Assembly: GCA_039881045.1 (NCBI GenBank)
Contig: JAYWVB010000007.1
Location: 124,001-188,000, forward strand
Length of the DNA: 64,000 bases
DNA from: Chaetomium olivaceum
Taxonomy: Eukaryota; Ascomycota; Sordariomycetes; Sordariales; Chaetomiaceae
Direction: 5' to 3'
In this document: positions 44,324 to 56,572 of the stretch, in pieces
How the letters are laid out: the number at the start of each line of letters is the position of its first letter
How positions within the stretch are numbered: the stretch's first letter is position 1
The notes under the pieces: generated by a model
The model's database searches: none
What the model was told of the DNA's origin: nothing
Seen by the model: the letters and a program-made list of their open reading frames with translations, nothing else
Made by a program: the position numbers and the translations under genes

Positions 44324-45444
44324 GGGAGCAGATGAGTGTCTGATTTGCACCGTTAGAAGGCGCCAAAGTTGTTTCGAGATTTGGGTCGTAAATATTCTGT
44401 CTTCGTTGTGGCAGTGCAATCTGCAAAGGGCGACTGCATCCGTACCACCGAAAATTCAGGCTCCCGACGAGGCTCCCATAGGACATCCCGTTAAGCGATG
44501 ATGCAGGTTGTTGGGTCACCGGAGATGGTGATTGGTGTTCGGGTGCACCGCCCGCCTCTCATGCTGCCGCGCCGATTGTTTATTACGATGCATGTCGAGG
44601 CTTACAGCCAGCGCCCAACCATTGGCCTGAATTGTAGGAGCTTGTCTTCGTTGTTGTTCAGACAGTTCGATTTGTTCATATCCTTGGTACTGCTAGTTAG
44701 GCGCTTTAGAGCCAGCAGGGGACTTTTGTGTGAAAATGAGGCGGGTTGTAAATGCAGAGGCGATTATTACCGGACTCGGGAGGAAGAGTCGACAAACACA
44801 AGATGCTCATGACGACAAAAAGTTTTCTTGCTGGGTGAGAGAAATTTTACATGGAATAAACCTGGAACGTTTCAATCAATCAACAGCTACCTGGAATTGT
44901 AGTTCGTTCAGGGAAATCGCGTATGGGCTGTTCCTTCTCAAATCCAAACCCTTTCCGCCCTCTGGTTTTTCAAAGCCACAACACCCGAGTTTTGACGAAT
45001 TGATTGGACGAGAAACACTGTTACTGAAGACACAGGTACATTGAAGCACGCGAGTAGGTGGGCATGATAAAAATGACTCAGTTCCTTTAACGCTTTGAGC
45101 CTGCCGGCGCAAACCAAGATGACCTCTCCCGTATCCTGAACGCCAGCCATGTCTATTCTATGTGTGCATGCATGTATTAGATGCGCCTTTTCCCAGCAAC
45201 ACCCTGAACTCCAAGACCAAATCTAGGTTCCCGTGTATATAACGCACTGCAGCGAGCATTTACAACCCTATCTCTGCTGCGCGGGGTATGGAGTCTACGG
45301 CCAATATGAATTAACACCGTCGCGCAATCGTGAGCGTCCTCTCCAAAGAACCCTGACCCGCAACGCCTCCCGCTCGGAATAGACTCCTGCGACCGGTGGA
45401 CTCGGCGTCCTGGTCATGATATTCACGTATCGATTGATGGTCCC
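44324..45444. other. Intergenic
   Basis: About 1.1 kb between the NLR start and the CTP synthase stop, both on the minus strand. Small frames only. It should contain the NLR promoter (44324-about 45000) and the CTP synthase 3' end. Confidence 0.45.
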
Positions 45445-47655
45445 TTATTTGGTACCGTTCACGACCACGGTGGTCTTGAACCGCTCCACCGGCTCTTGCT
45501 TGAGCACCTGATCCAGGCACCCCGCGCTCGCGGCGATGAAGCCGAGGTACGGTCTCTGTTTTGGGTTAGCCTGGACTTGCAGCGGTGCATAAACGGGGAC
45601 TTACGCTAGGGTGCACGACTTGCGACTGGTACTCGGCGTGGAATTGTGTCCTGTTTGAATGTCAGCATCCTCCCTGGCAGTCAACAGTTCAACTCCAAAT
45701 ACGCACCAACGAAATAGGGATGTTCCTTGAGCTCGAAAATCTCCATCCGCTCGCCCGTCTCGTCCTTGCCCACAAAGTGAGACCCGCCTTCTCCAGCGTC
45801 TCGACGAGCTCGGGGTTGATCTCGTACCGATGGCGGTGCCTCTCCTCAATGACCTCAACGCCACCATACAGCGACCGCGCGCGCGACCACTCGGAGTCCT
45901 GCTGGAAGATGGTCTTGCGTAGACCCAGACGCATGGTTCCACCCATGTTCTGGCGGTCGAGTTCGGGCATGTTGACCACCACACGGTCCTTGGCCTGTGC
46001 GTCGAATTCCTCCGACGTGGCCTCCGGCATGCCGCACAGGTCGCGGGCAAACTGGATAGCCGCAACCTGGAAGCCGAGGCAGACCCCCAAGAACGGAATG
46101 TTGTTCTCCCTCGCCCACTTGGTCACCCTCATCATCCCCTCGGTCGTCCGCGGTGCCCGAATCCACCCGGCACAATGATACCGGAAGCTGTGGAGATGTC
46201 GTGCCACGCCTTGTGGTACTTGGCCTGCGCCGCGCCGCCCCCTGTCGTCGGCTCGAGATCCTCCGAGTCGATCCACATCAGGTTGAGCTTCCGGCGGATC
46301 GTCATGGCCGAGTGCTCCAACGCCTTGACAACCGAGATGTATGCGTCCTGGCAAGTGATGTACTTGCCCACAAGCGCGATCTTGACTTCGTCTTGGTACG
46401 TGGGGGTGACGACCGACGTCCACAGATCCCAGAGTGCTGTGCCTTGAGCGGCCATTCGGGAGCGATTGTGATCTGATCAAGGGCGAGCTTCGTACGGAGC
46501 TGCGGGACAAGCTTTTGTTCACGCAGGAGGAGGGGAACTTGGTAGATGGTGGGCATGTCGCGGACGACGAGAACCTGGTCGGACTCGACCTGGCAGTGGA
46601 GTGCCAACTTGGCGATGGTGGGCTCGGCTAGGGGGGTCTCGCAGCGGCAAGCGACGATATCGGGGATCAGGCCGTGGCTTCGGATCGACTTGACGGCATG
46701 CTGCGTTGGCTTCGTCTTTTGCTCTCCGTGTACCGTGGGGACGTAAGAGACATGGATGCTCATGAAGTTGCCAGCGCCGGCCTCGTGGCGCACTATCGGG
46801 GGTCAGCTAAATCAAACATGGTGGACTCCCGAGACAAACGTACATTGGGTGAGAGACTCAATAAACGGCATCTTTGATGGTGTCAGCCAATCCATATCAC
46901 GAGGGACACAAACTCAGAACGGCCACAGTTTGAAGTCACCAACAAACTTACACTCTCAATATCACCAACAGTACCACTATTTGAAAGCCGAGTCAGCTGC
47001 CGCGTTGGAAATCACAACAAGACATTGTAATCAGACTTACCCAAGTTCAATGATGCAGACATCGGGCTCCTCGCTCGAGCCATCAACCGGGATCTTCGAC
47101 ACACGCTTGATCCAATCCTTGATCGAGTCCGTCACATGCGGCACAATCTGGACGGTCTTGCCAAGATAGTCGCCACGGCGCTCCTTCTGGATAACATTCA
47201 GATAGACCTTGCCGGTGGTGATGTTGTGCTCGCTGGTGAGGCGAACCGAGAGATACCTCTCGTAGTTGCCGAGATCGAGATCAACCTCGCGCCTACAAAC
47301 TATCAGCATTTTAACTAACGCAAAAACAAACTCATAAGTTCACTAACCGGAGCACAGGACAAAGCACTCGCCGTGTTCGGCAGGGGCCATGAGCCCCGCA
47401 TCAACGGAGACATACGGATCGATCTTGATGCAGCTGACTCGGAGGCCGAGGGTTTTCAGGAGCTGTGGCCGAACGGGTTAGAGCCAAGCTGCCCTTTCAA
47501 ATTCAAACGCAGGGGTATCTACGGACCAGACCCGTGGATGAGGCAATGATGCCCTTCCCAACCCCTAGCCATTGTCAGCCATTTCATATCCGGCGATGAT
47601 GATGCGGGGTTGAAATACCTGAAATGACACCGCCAGTAACGAGAACGTAACGCAT
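45445..47655 (-). CDS. CTP synthase (four frame breaks in this sequence)
   Basis: Nine exons can be followed: 47655..47619, 47564..47527, 47462..47348, 47292..47041, 46976..46952, 46871..46844, 46792..45703, 45650..45605 and 45555..45445, about 580 residues. The enzyme makes CTP from UTP, ATP and glutamine in the cytosol. The N-terminal synthetase domain begins MRYVLVTGGVISG and GVGKGIIASSTG, and continues with IKIDPYVSVDAG and EVDLDLGNYERYL. The glutamine amidotransferase domain has GVCLGFQ (nucleophile Cys) and QFHAEYQS (catalytic His). Frame breaks lie near 47290 (where the family's DDGGE is also replaced by a CSG-like reading), 46456, 46147 and 45779. At 46456 and 45779 one extra A or C would restore the family sequence. 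In the large exon the shifts cancel. For an essential enzyme this points to sequence errors, unless a second intact copy exists. Confidence 0.88.
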
Positions 47656-48255
47656 CTTGGTAGTCTGTCGAATTTCGATGTCGGGATAGCAGGGAGGGGG
47701 GACCGGGTCGACAGCGGTCACACAGTCGTTAACTGATTGCGGTGTGAAAAAGGGAAAATTTTGACGCGACGCGATGAGAGGCAAAACCAAAAATCTGAGT
47801 GCGGGGCAGAGGGGCTGCTCGGACCCCACCGCAGAGTTCTCTCGCCTTGCCGTCAGCTGGCCTCGTTCCGGTTTCAGCGCCGGCTTGAACAGGGATACCT
47901 TAACAAAGTGCACCTCACTTAGGAGGAAGTGAATGTTTCTTGATGGAGAGTGATGGGTGGATGAATCGTAGAGCCGTGGCTTATAGCCGTGTAATAATTC
48001 ACATGTGCTCCTAAAGATAGATGCAAAATGCAACTGATAAAGCCACCTCAGATTAAGGCTTGTTGCAGTTGATAAGATCAGAGGAACACCGAGTTGAATG
48101 GCCTGGCATTTACCCCACATTCCTGCCATGGCGGGCGCTAATGCACCGAACAGCGATGGGCAAAAATGCGGGGCAGATCGACAAAAACACCAAGACAGAG
48201 AGGCAGGTGGCCAAACTACCTTATCCTCGCAACCAACCCGACGACACCGTCAATC
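47656..48255. other. CTP synthase promoter / tannase 3' interval
   Basis: Six hundred bases between two minus-strand genes. No gene is supported; open frames here mirror the neighbours. The first 300 bp upstream of the CTP synthase ATG are the expected promoter. Confidence 0.45.
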
Positions 48256-50149
48256 TCAGCGCGAACACGACCAACTCCCCGCATCATCGACATCCCCCCT
48301 CCCATCCCACACCGCCCGCCGCGGCCAAGCACAAATCGGCCGCTGCCTCTTGACCCCCGACGTCGAATTCGCCGGGTCCTCCCACGTCGTCGCGACAATC
48401 CGCTCGACCGACCTCCCCTTCTCAACCCAATCCACCAGCGCCAGCAGCGCATCATGCTGAGCATCTTCAAACCCGGGCACCGACCACGTATCATTCCCCA
48501 ACGCGCCCGCCTGCGACGCGGCCCCAAAGTTCCACGGCGCGTCCACCGCCGTGCCCGCACAATGCTGCATCCCAGGCACCAAGAACATGCTCAAGAAATC
48601 ATCCACACCACCATTGTCATCCTCGCCGTGATGGCCGTGACCCCATCCCAATCCAAACCGCCTCAAAAACGGTCCCCACCACCACCCACCACCACCCCCG
48701 CCGCGCCGCGTGCAACGCCTCCACCGTCCGCCAGTAGTACAGCTCCGTGCCCTTTGTCGGCACCAGCCCGTCCGCCATGCCATGATACAATAGCACCTTC
48801 CCGCCCCTCTTCCGCACGGCCGCCAGCGCGGCATAGTCGTCGGCCGTGGCCTGCCCCGGGTCGTGCAGCGCGGCGTACTGGACGACGCTCTCGTTGAAGG
48901 TGCGCCAGTCCCATGACGAGTTTGCGGCGGGGTCGCTGTTGTGGCTGTTGGTGCTGTCGAAGAGGAAGTTGCTCGCGTAGCCGACGCCGTAGGGGGATGG
49001 TTCGGACCCGTTGATGAGCACGTGCCATTGCGGCTCGGAGCCGGGGGTCAGGCCGGGATGGAGGAGCTCGTTGGTGGTGGCCGAGCGGTAGTCGCTGTAC
49101 ATGTTGCGGGCGGTGGTCAGCTGGGCGCGGGTGAGGCATTTTGAGGGGGTGGGCTCGGGGTCGGGGTCGGTTCGTTTGGGGTTGGGGCAGAGGAGGGTGT
49201 CGAGGTCGGGCTGGCAGAGATCGGGGCTGCTGACGATGCCGTCTTCTACGCCGTCGAGGCCGTCGCATTGCCGGGTGATTTCCTCGGCGAGGAGGGCGAC
49301 GTCGTTGTCGGTGAGGTGCTTGGGGTCGGTCTCGGGGAGGTTGTACAGGCCGGCTTGGGTGACGTAAGTGTTGAGGTGGGAGGTCCACCAGGCGGCGGCG
49401 CCGATGAGCGCACCGTCGAAGCTGTCCGGGAAATTCTGCAGCTCCTTGAGCCCCTGGCGGCCGCCCGTCGAGCAGCCGCTGTAGTATGAGTAGGTGAGCC
49501 GCTGCTGGGCGTAGTAGGCGCGCACGAGCTTCTTGCCCAGCACGGTCGAGCCGTGGATGGCGCGCCATCCCCAGTCGGCCTTCGTCTCGGGCTGGTTCCG
49601 TGCCCACGTGCTGTTGGTCGACTTGGAGCTGTGCCCGGTGTCGGTCGAGAGCGAGGCCATTCCGTAGCGTGGACCGGCTGCCCTGCTAGGTGTGAACATC
49701 TGCAGAGGTGTCAAAGGTAAGTGGAGAGGGTAAGTGAATGCCTACATGTCGAGCCAGTTGATTCCGCCAGCAAAGCCCCCGTTTCCTACGACGAGAAACC
49801 TGGAGTTCCACTCCTCCGGCAGAAACAAACCGAACCTGTAGCTACTCTTCGGCGAGCTCGTCACCCGGACGGTTACCGCGCACAGCGGCGGAAGATGGGT
49901 CGGGTTCTTGGGGTATCCCACATTGGCTTCCCCCTCGCCGTAACTGTCACCATCTCGCACCACTGTAACATTTTCTAGGCTTGCGCCACGAGGCAGCGCG
50001 TGGGCAAAGAATGCCCGGTCGCATGGTTGGTGTTTTCCCGGGCTCAGGTGTGAGACACCAGGTGGACTGCCAAGGGCATTAAGGGCAAGCAGGATGGCGG
50101 TACCGGCGACGAGAACTGTGAGGCGTGTCATGATCGTCAGCATCGCCAT
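48256..50149 (-). CDS. Secreted tannase/feruloyl-esterase family hydrolase (one frame break)
   Basis: Exon 1 is 50149..49746 and exon 2 is 49682..48256, around a 63-bp intron (GTAGGC donor, TAGCAG acceptor). The model is 609 residues. The N-terminus is a signal peptide (LTVLVAGTAILLALNALG). WNSRFLVVGNGGFAGGINW and YGMASLSTDTGHSS are conserved blocks of the tannase family. GCSTGGRQG near residue 204 carries the nucleophile serine next to the family's cysteine, and VPGMQHC near 504 carries the catalytic histidine and partner cysteine. The end (GVKRQRPICAWP ... GDVDDAGSW) is also typical. Such enzymes cleave ester bonds in tannins or feruloylated plant polysaccharides outside the cell. The frame changes at about 48690-48705 within a G-rich triplet repeat; one base too many there explains it and makes the length a multiple of three. 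Confidence 0.88.
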
Positions 50150-51043
50150 CTGGACGTTATGTGTGTTGTATTAGTTGCCGATTGGCAATCAACATCAATC
50201 TATCATGATGAGCCCAGCAGCGTGCTAGGACGGCCCCGCGGGCTGTGGTATGGGCTGGCTGGCTATATCAAGCCCACTCGGGATAGGAGGTCGGTAGGTA
50301 GACTTACCGGCTCCAAGGACCCCTGCCCTGCCAATATGGGGCCGTTTCCCCTCTGATTCGGTATCTTTTGCCGACATTCTTTTTTGCTGGTATTGGTGTT
50401 GCATCCTTGACGTCGTCCATGTTGGACCGCCCGCCCGAGATCGGCATCATCCGGTCACTTGATGCCACCTGCCTTGTTTGTGGGGGAGGAAACAATGCTG
50501 GTGAATCACTGGTAGGAATCAATGCGACTGGCTGCACCTGCAGGGTCCGGGAGTTCTTCGATCCTTACCTGAGAGAGGGGGCATGTGAGGGGTTTCGAGT
50601 CAATGATCTGCCGGCTCAATTCCTCGAGTTCAATCAATAGATAAAAATAATAAGTGAGAAGCGTCAGTCTATCTCTACTTTGGTAGATCTGGGAAAAAGG
50701 AAAGAGGGACCCCAATAAAGGATACTGCACCTTATTCCTGTACCATGGAACCCAAGTGCCGGTTTATTAATGCACCCCAGATTGATTATTTCCTTGGTAC
50801 TGACTTTTACCATCCGGCAACTCCAACCCCGAAACACTACGGTACTGTGTAGGTAATTTGGGCAGAACTTGAAAAAAAACTGCTCTCCGACTGCCAGTGG
50901 TTACCGTACCGAAGGGGCGGATGAACAACTGCCCGCAATATTTCCCATATTTCCAAAGCCATTTTTTTTCGATAGCGACAGATGGCATTCGCGGGTCTCC
51001 ATTTCAACTACAAACCCTAACTCTAGGTCAAGTCCGGTCCATC
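50150..51043. other. Intergenic
   Basis: About 890 bp upstream of the tannase gene and downstream of the ACS transporter gene. It should include the tannase promoter. Short frames on both strands have no features. Confidence 0.45.
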
Positions 51044-52722
51044 TCACAACTTGTACAGCCGCACCTCTCGGCCGCCACTCTCCCGTAACATCTTGCGATT
51101 CCTGTACCCGTACAACACCCTCAAGCAGAGGGCTCCCACAACCACCACCCACAACATGGCCGCATTTACCCAATGACCCGTTGGAAACCCCTCCAAGCTC
51201 TCCTCGGCCTTGTAGATCCAGACGCCCGGGATCTGGCCAATGCCGGCGCCGAAGCTGACGTTAATGGCGATGGCCAGACCCACAGATGCCGTGCTGTAGA
51301 CGTTGGACGTGAGCCAGCCCAGCATGGGCGGGATGCACGCAAATGACCCGGCCGAGGCCATGATTAGACAGCCGTAGCGTGAGAGATAGGCCTGTGGTGG
51401 GAGCAAAGCAGAAGCCATGAAGCCGACGGCGCCGATCAAAGCGAAACCCGCGCTGTGCAAACCGCGCGCGTTGAAGTGGTCTGCCGAGTAAGAAGCTACA
51501 ATTTGCGTCACTGTCCACATATCCGTTAGTTCGCCACAACAAAAAGGGGCAATCCTCCAGAAAAACCACATACCATAAGCCACCGCGTAAGGGGGCACCG
51601 TCATCAACTGCGCCTGCAAGTCCTTGTACCCCAACCCGGCCGTGATGGACGGCGTAAACAGGGACAGTGAGCTGAAAGGCACCGACACGCCAAAGTAGAT
51701 GATATAGTGCCCATACAGCCTCCAATCCAGCAGCGTCTCCTTCGCATCCGCCCACGTCATGCTCCGATGGCTGCTCTTGCTCCCCTCCACCACCAACCTC
51801 GCCAGCGCCACCTCCCTTTGCCTTCCCTTCAAGAACTCCTCCGGATAATCCGGCAACAAAAACCACACCATCACCGCCGAAGCACACGACGGTGCCCCCT
51901 CAATCAGAAACAACCACCTCCACGCCGACAGCCCCTGCGCGCCATTCATATGCCCAATCCCATACGCAATCGCCCCGCCAAACGCCCCCGCCAGCGTCGC
52001 GCTCGCCAGAATAAACGCCACGCGCACGCTCCTCTCCTCCGTCCGATACCAAAACGTCAGATAGTACACCAGCCCCGGAAACAGCCCGGCCTCGGCCATG
52101 CCCAGCAAAAACCGCACCCCCGCCGTCGCCTCAAACGTCTTCACCCCGCCCAGCCCCATGGTAATCGCGCCCCACGAGAACATCAGAAAAGCCAGCCACC
52201 GCGACGGCCGCAGCTTCTTCAGCAGGATATTGGACGGCACCTCGAACAGCGCGTAGGCGACGAGGAAGACCATCAAAGCGATGTTGAACTGGTACTGGGT
52301 GGCGCCGATCTCGGTCTGCATGTCGTTGTGCGTCGTCGAGTTGAGGATGCGCGCGTTGCCGATGTTGGAGCGGTCCAGGTAGCAGAGGAAGTAGATGAAG
52401 GCCGAGAGCGGGAGGATGGTGAGGTCTTGGTGGCGGAGGAGGGCGCGCTCTTCGGTCGGGGTGTACGGCGTGGTTGCGGGCTGGGTGGTGGTTAGTGGGT
52501 GAGTAGGTAATGAATGATCGGGAGGTTGGTCATGGTGGGGGTGGGGGTGGTGGTGGTGGTGGTGATGCGGTGGGAGGGGATGGATCACCATTACACCATC
52601 ATGGATTGGGGAGTTTTGGGCGGGAAACAAACCTCGGTTGTGCCCGTCTCTGAGTTTTTGACTTCATGCTGACCCGGACCCGCCTTCTCGGCGTCGGCCT
52701 CGTGGATGGAGTCGGACGCCAT
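51044..52722 (-). CDS. MFS anion:cation symporter (ACS/Dal5-Tna1 type)
   Basis: Three exons (52722..52633, 52480..51574, 51510..51044) join in phase to 487 residues. The first intron is 152 bp and contains a long GGTGGT/GGGGTG repeat; the second is 63 bp with a GAACTAAC branch site. Family blocks include LCYLDRSNIGNARI, the VPSNILLKKLRPSRWL loop, GMAEAGLFPGLVYYLTFWY and RWLFLIEGAPSC. This group imports organic anions such as allantoate, nicotinate, pantothenate or small peptides across the plasma membrane with protons. The tannase immediately downstream releases aromatic acids, so import of an aromatic acid would make sense as a local pair, but that is inference from proximity. Confidence 0.9.
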
Positions 52723-53677
52723 GGTGATGGATGGCTGGCGCAAGTCCGGGACACCGCGGTGTTTGGGCTGGCGGCGTTGTTGATGAGAGAAGCTCGGAGC
52801 TCCCCACAAAACTTTAGAATAAAGTTGCGGGGACGGACTTAATAAGGAAGGAAAAACTGTCTGGGGCTAGGAAGCTCCAAATCGTAGGGATCGGCGACCT
52901 CGGGTCCTTGACCGCATATTCGTCTATGGCCCAGGTTTTTCAGCAACGTTGTACGGGAAAGTGACCCCCGGCCAATCCTCCCCGCTTTGTCGTGAAGACC
53001 TAACGATTCCCCAGCCGCGTGAGACAGCCGAGTGCGGGGCTCGGGCGGCCCCGAATGTTTTCTTCGTTTGTTTCTCTGACCTGCCATCGTTGTGGGACGT
53101 TGACCTGCCTGTTTCGGCACAAATACATGACCCAGACGGGGGTTGTGGCACTGGGGTTGTGGCGGCCCCCATGCTTCAACAACGTTCCTGTGTAGGCTCG
53201 ATGTAAGCACGGCAAGCCGGAAAAGCGGAAGCTTGTGAGCTGCGTCAGCCAATGACGGGCCTCTCTCGGCATGCTTCCGCGTTAAACTGCCGAGTGGTGC
53301 AGTCTTGTCTGGGGAACGGTTCCATTGCAGATCTCCAATTCCCGTTGCCAATGAGCGGCTGCTCTCCGCTCTCGGGGTGTGGACCACAACCCTGTGCTCA
53401 CCACAGAGGACGGAGAAACACGTAATACCCGGCACCTGATAATCAACAGCACGGGCAGCTATTCCGTACTCCTGGCGCTCTTTCCTGCAGTCAAAGCTCC
53501 AAGTGAAACTTCACCTCTCTCCCTGACAAATGATCCGCCACAGCCACAGTTTGAGCACTATGTTCCGAAATATCTATTTCATACCTAGTCTATGATTAAC
53601 AACCCCGGCCTCACAGTGCCGGAACTGGAAGGAGGAGAGGAGAGCTATGGGTGGGGAAGGGGGGTAAGAGGAAGATG
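52723..53677. other. Intergenic
   Basis: Nearly 1 kb between the ACS transporter start and the kinase stop on the same strand. A 198-codon minus-strand frame (52839-53435) has no motif and I do not call it. The ACS promoter should lie in the first few hundred bases. Confidence 0.4.
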
Positions 53678-54870
53678 CTAGGATCGCCACTTCGAAGAAA
53701 TGCGATCCCTCATCCGCCGAAAGGAGACGGCCAGAAGCCCGCCTAATCCCTTCGAGCGCCCTTGACGAAACCAGGGGTGCTCCAAAGCCTCGCGCGCTGT
53801 TATCCGTTTCTTTGGATCCAAGTTCGTCATCTTGAGAATCAAATCCCGGAACTCGGGATCCATGGGGTGCCACAGTGCAAACGGCTTTCTGGGGGTCACC
53901 TCTCGTGCGAGGGCACGCAGGCGCTCGAAGTGCTCGCTCTTCTCCCCAATATGATTCAGAAGACCGCGGAAACCATCATTGTCGGCGAAGTACGAGATGT
54001 GATTGTGAAGGATAGCACGCCAGGATTCGCCGTTGGCACATTTCTCGGCGTCTTCTGCTGGCAAGAACACCATCTGCCTGAGCATCACATAGATGGCCAC
54101 GATGGCGAAGGAGTACACGTCGGAGGCGGTGCCCTGCTTTGCCCGAGCCCAAGCTTCTGGGCTACGCCAGATCTGGTTTCTGGAGAGACACCCTGCGATG
54201 TCTTCGTTGGGGGAGAGCTGCACTGCATCCTCCAGGTCGGCGATCTGCACACTCCGAACATGTATTTCTTGGTCCTCGGTTTCCTCGTAATCCACCAAGA
54301 TGTTGTTAGGCTTAATATCTGTAGAAATGATGTTAGCGACAATTGGCATACATCCAGTTAAGGAAATAACAGGCCGACATAGCACGCACCCGTGTGAATG
54401 ATATTCCTGTGGTGTAGCTCCGCAAGCCCGGTAAGAGCGCTTCTCAAAATGGATCTTCTCAAGTCGTATGACAACGGCTTTTGCATGAATCCAAACAGGT
54501 CAGCAGCTAGGAACGGATACACAAGAAGTTCTCCATGCGGGATGGTGTCCACCACGGTCCGGAGGTTAGGAGTCTTCGAGAGAGGCTTTTGGAGCTGTTG
54601 GTGGTATTCAAAGTCGCCTTCCAGTATATCTTTGATGATATAGGTCTCCCCTTGGATACTACCAGCGGGCCACCTGCCATTAGGCTTAATGTAAAACGAA
54701 ACGGTCAGCAATTGGGAGAGCACATACCTCGCACGATAGACACATAGCAGTGGTTTCTGCCGGTGGGCCAGGATCTCCTTGATGCTGTAACTGCGCCCCG
54801 AGCTGCCCCTGAGAATGTCTCCAATGGAGAACGGCTCGCTTCTTCTAGGCGATGCCGAGGTGGTTGACAT
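53678..54870 (-). CDS. Protein kinase-like protein with degenerate catalytic motifs
   Basis: Three exons (54870..54728, 54673..54390, 54318..53678) give 355 residues. The first intron is 54 bp, stop-free and a multiple of three, so its retention would add 18 residues. The small lobe is short and lacks a clear glycine loop; a possible ATP-site lysine is in GETYIIKDI. The catalytic loop reads HTDIKPNNIL (Asp143), with Thr in place of the usual Arg. The metal-binding motif is D170-L-E rather than DFG. SPEAWARAKQGTASDVYSFA corresponds to the APE and F-helix region. The C-lobe ends with ITAREALEHPWFRQ, a normal kinase ending. The key Lys, catalytic Asp and Asp170 are present, so weak activity is possible. 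I would call it a kinase of uncertain activity. Confidence 0.8.
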
Positions 54871-56572
54871 TGTTTTTGACGAGACGGTGCCCCGACCCGT
54901 CGTCTTGGCGGAATGATGACATGCGTAGAGCACCGTGAGTGTGCCATACAGGCGACGGCCCGAAATAGAAACAGCTTTTCAGAAATTGCCGCCATTTTCT
55001 GTCCTGGAGCCGTAGTTGCAAAATAGACCTGTTGTCGGGTAATCGTGAGAATTTCGAAGTCACAGAAACCGCAGAGACCCGAGGCCCGACGCGTCTAAGA
55101 AAAAGAATTGGCAACGATCGTTGCACGTCGAATCAATAGGCCAGTAAAAGGGGCGGGAGAGGTCCGGCAGGTCTCTAACTTTGCACACAGGACATCGTGT
55201 AAACGCCCGGGCGGTTCTCGGATTTTATTTTCGCGCAAGAGAAAAGAGAAAAAAACGAACGCGATAGGAAATGAGTTATCAATATTTAGTACGCATCCTC
55301 CACGTCACAAATTACCTAGGTAATAACTCTGCGTTCAAGTTGGATTTGTTCAGATAAATAGACTCACAAAAACAAGCGCTAGAAGCAGTAAGGTGGTACG
55401 GATCTAGGCAACGTACCCAGATTGAGTCATGTTTTTACGCTGAACCTGTAGGTTTTCTTCTCCCAGAACCCCTCAAAACCAAAAGAATGTCTGAATCTCC
55501 AAGACCGCCCTTTGTGCTGGTTGATCAGACAGGTAACTGAACTAAAACCGCGTCCCCGACGATATTTTGGTATGTTTCAGGGCTCTCCTCTGGCATTTTG
55601 TAAGCACCGTGCATCGGGAAGGGGGTGAGTTTTTCAGGCTTCCCAAGCTACCTAGATACCTTAGGTAGGTACCAAATGATTGATTGCAATCATTGAAAAA
55701 CTGAACTTAACGTCTAAGTACTATATGTAATATCATCGCGAGCAGGAACCGGGGGCCCATTAGCAGGAGCTTGACGTGGAATATCGACTAGACATCAGGG
55801 ACGATAATTGTATCACCGATGATGATACGGACATGGAAATTGCCGAACCAGAACACTACTGCCTCTCAAATATGTGAGGACCCGCGGCTTCCCAAACCTC
55901 AACCCAAGCCATGCCAATTGTAAATTGGTTGCTCACAACGCTAATAGTCCTGGACCAACGCAATCCCAGCAGCTGTGGTATTACTAAGGTGGTATCTCTT
56001 TATGTGTCAGGCCTTTGCTATATCTCGTCCCAACATCTCCTCTTCTTGACACCGGAGTCGCCGTTTGAAAACGGGGAAAAATGCTTTCATTGTCTGGTTG
56101 GACTTGGGATGAAAGAACACCGTTGTTGCTTGGTTGGTTCAGGACTTTTCCCGAAATATGTCGCCCCGGAAATGCCCGAAACCTCGTGGGTGCCATTGAA
56201 CTCAGATGAGTGTGCAGATCTTTCACGGGTCGAACAGGGAGGGAGCCGCCAAGGCGCATATGCACGGTTCTTGCCCCCAAATTGTTTGGATACAGCTCTG
56301 AGCCCAGACGTAGTCGAGTGTTGTGCCATGGCGTTGCGCAGCACGACCCCCAACATCAGCGGCACAGCGGGCAGAGCTGAGACCTTGTACACGGTGAAGA
56401 AAGCACTGCAGATACGCCATATTTTCTTGGCGTAGGTGGTAGGGTAACTATATCACTACACGGTTCTAAGAGGTCCCCCATCGGGAGCGGGTTTCTCTGC
56501 TCGATCTCTCACACCACTCTTCCGCCTCGAAGCCCAGCCAGGCTGAGACCTACTGGACCTTTCAATAACCCC
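54871..56572. other. Divergent intergenic region with AGGTA palindromes
   Basis: About 1.7 kb between the kinase start (minus) and the DUF3433 start (plus). It contains a perfect 14-bp palindrome (55311-55324, core CCTAGG) and a 7-bp-stem hairpin CTACCTA/TAGGTAG (about 55649-55669). A 174-codon plus-strand frame (55911-56435) lacks any domain. Both promoters must lie here. Confidence 0.5.

Noticed and set aside
55911..56435. 174-codon plus-strand frame in the kinase/DUF3433 interval
   Set aside because: No domain, signal peptide or splice pattern; composition is not protein-like.
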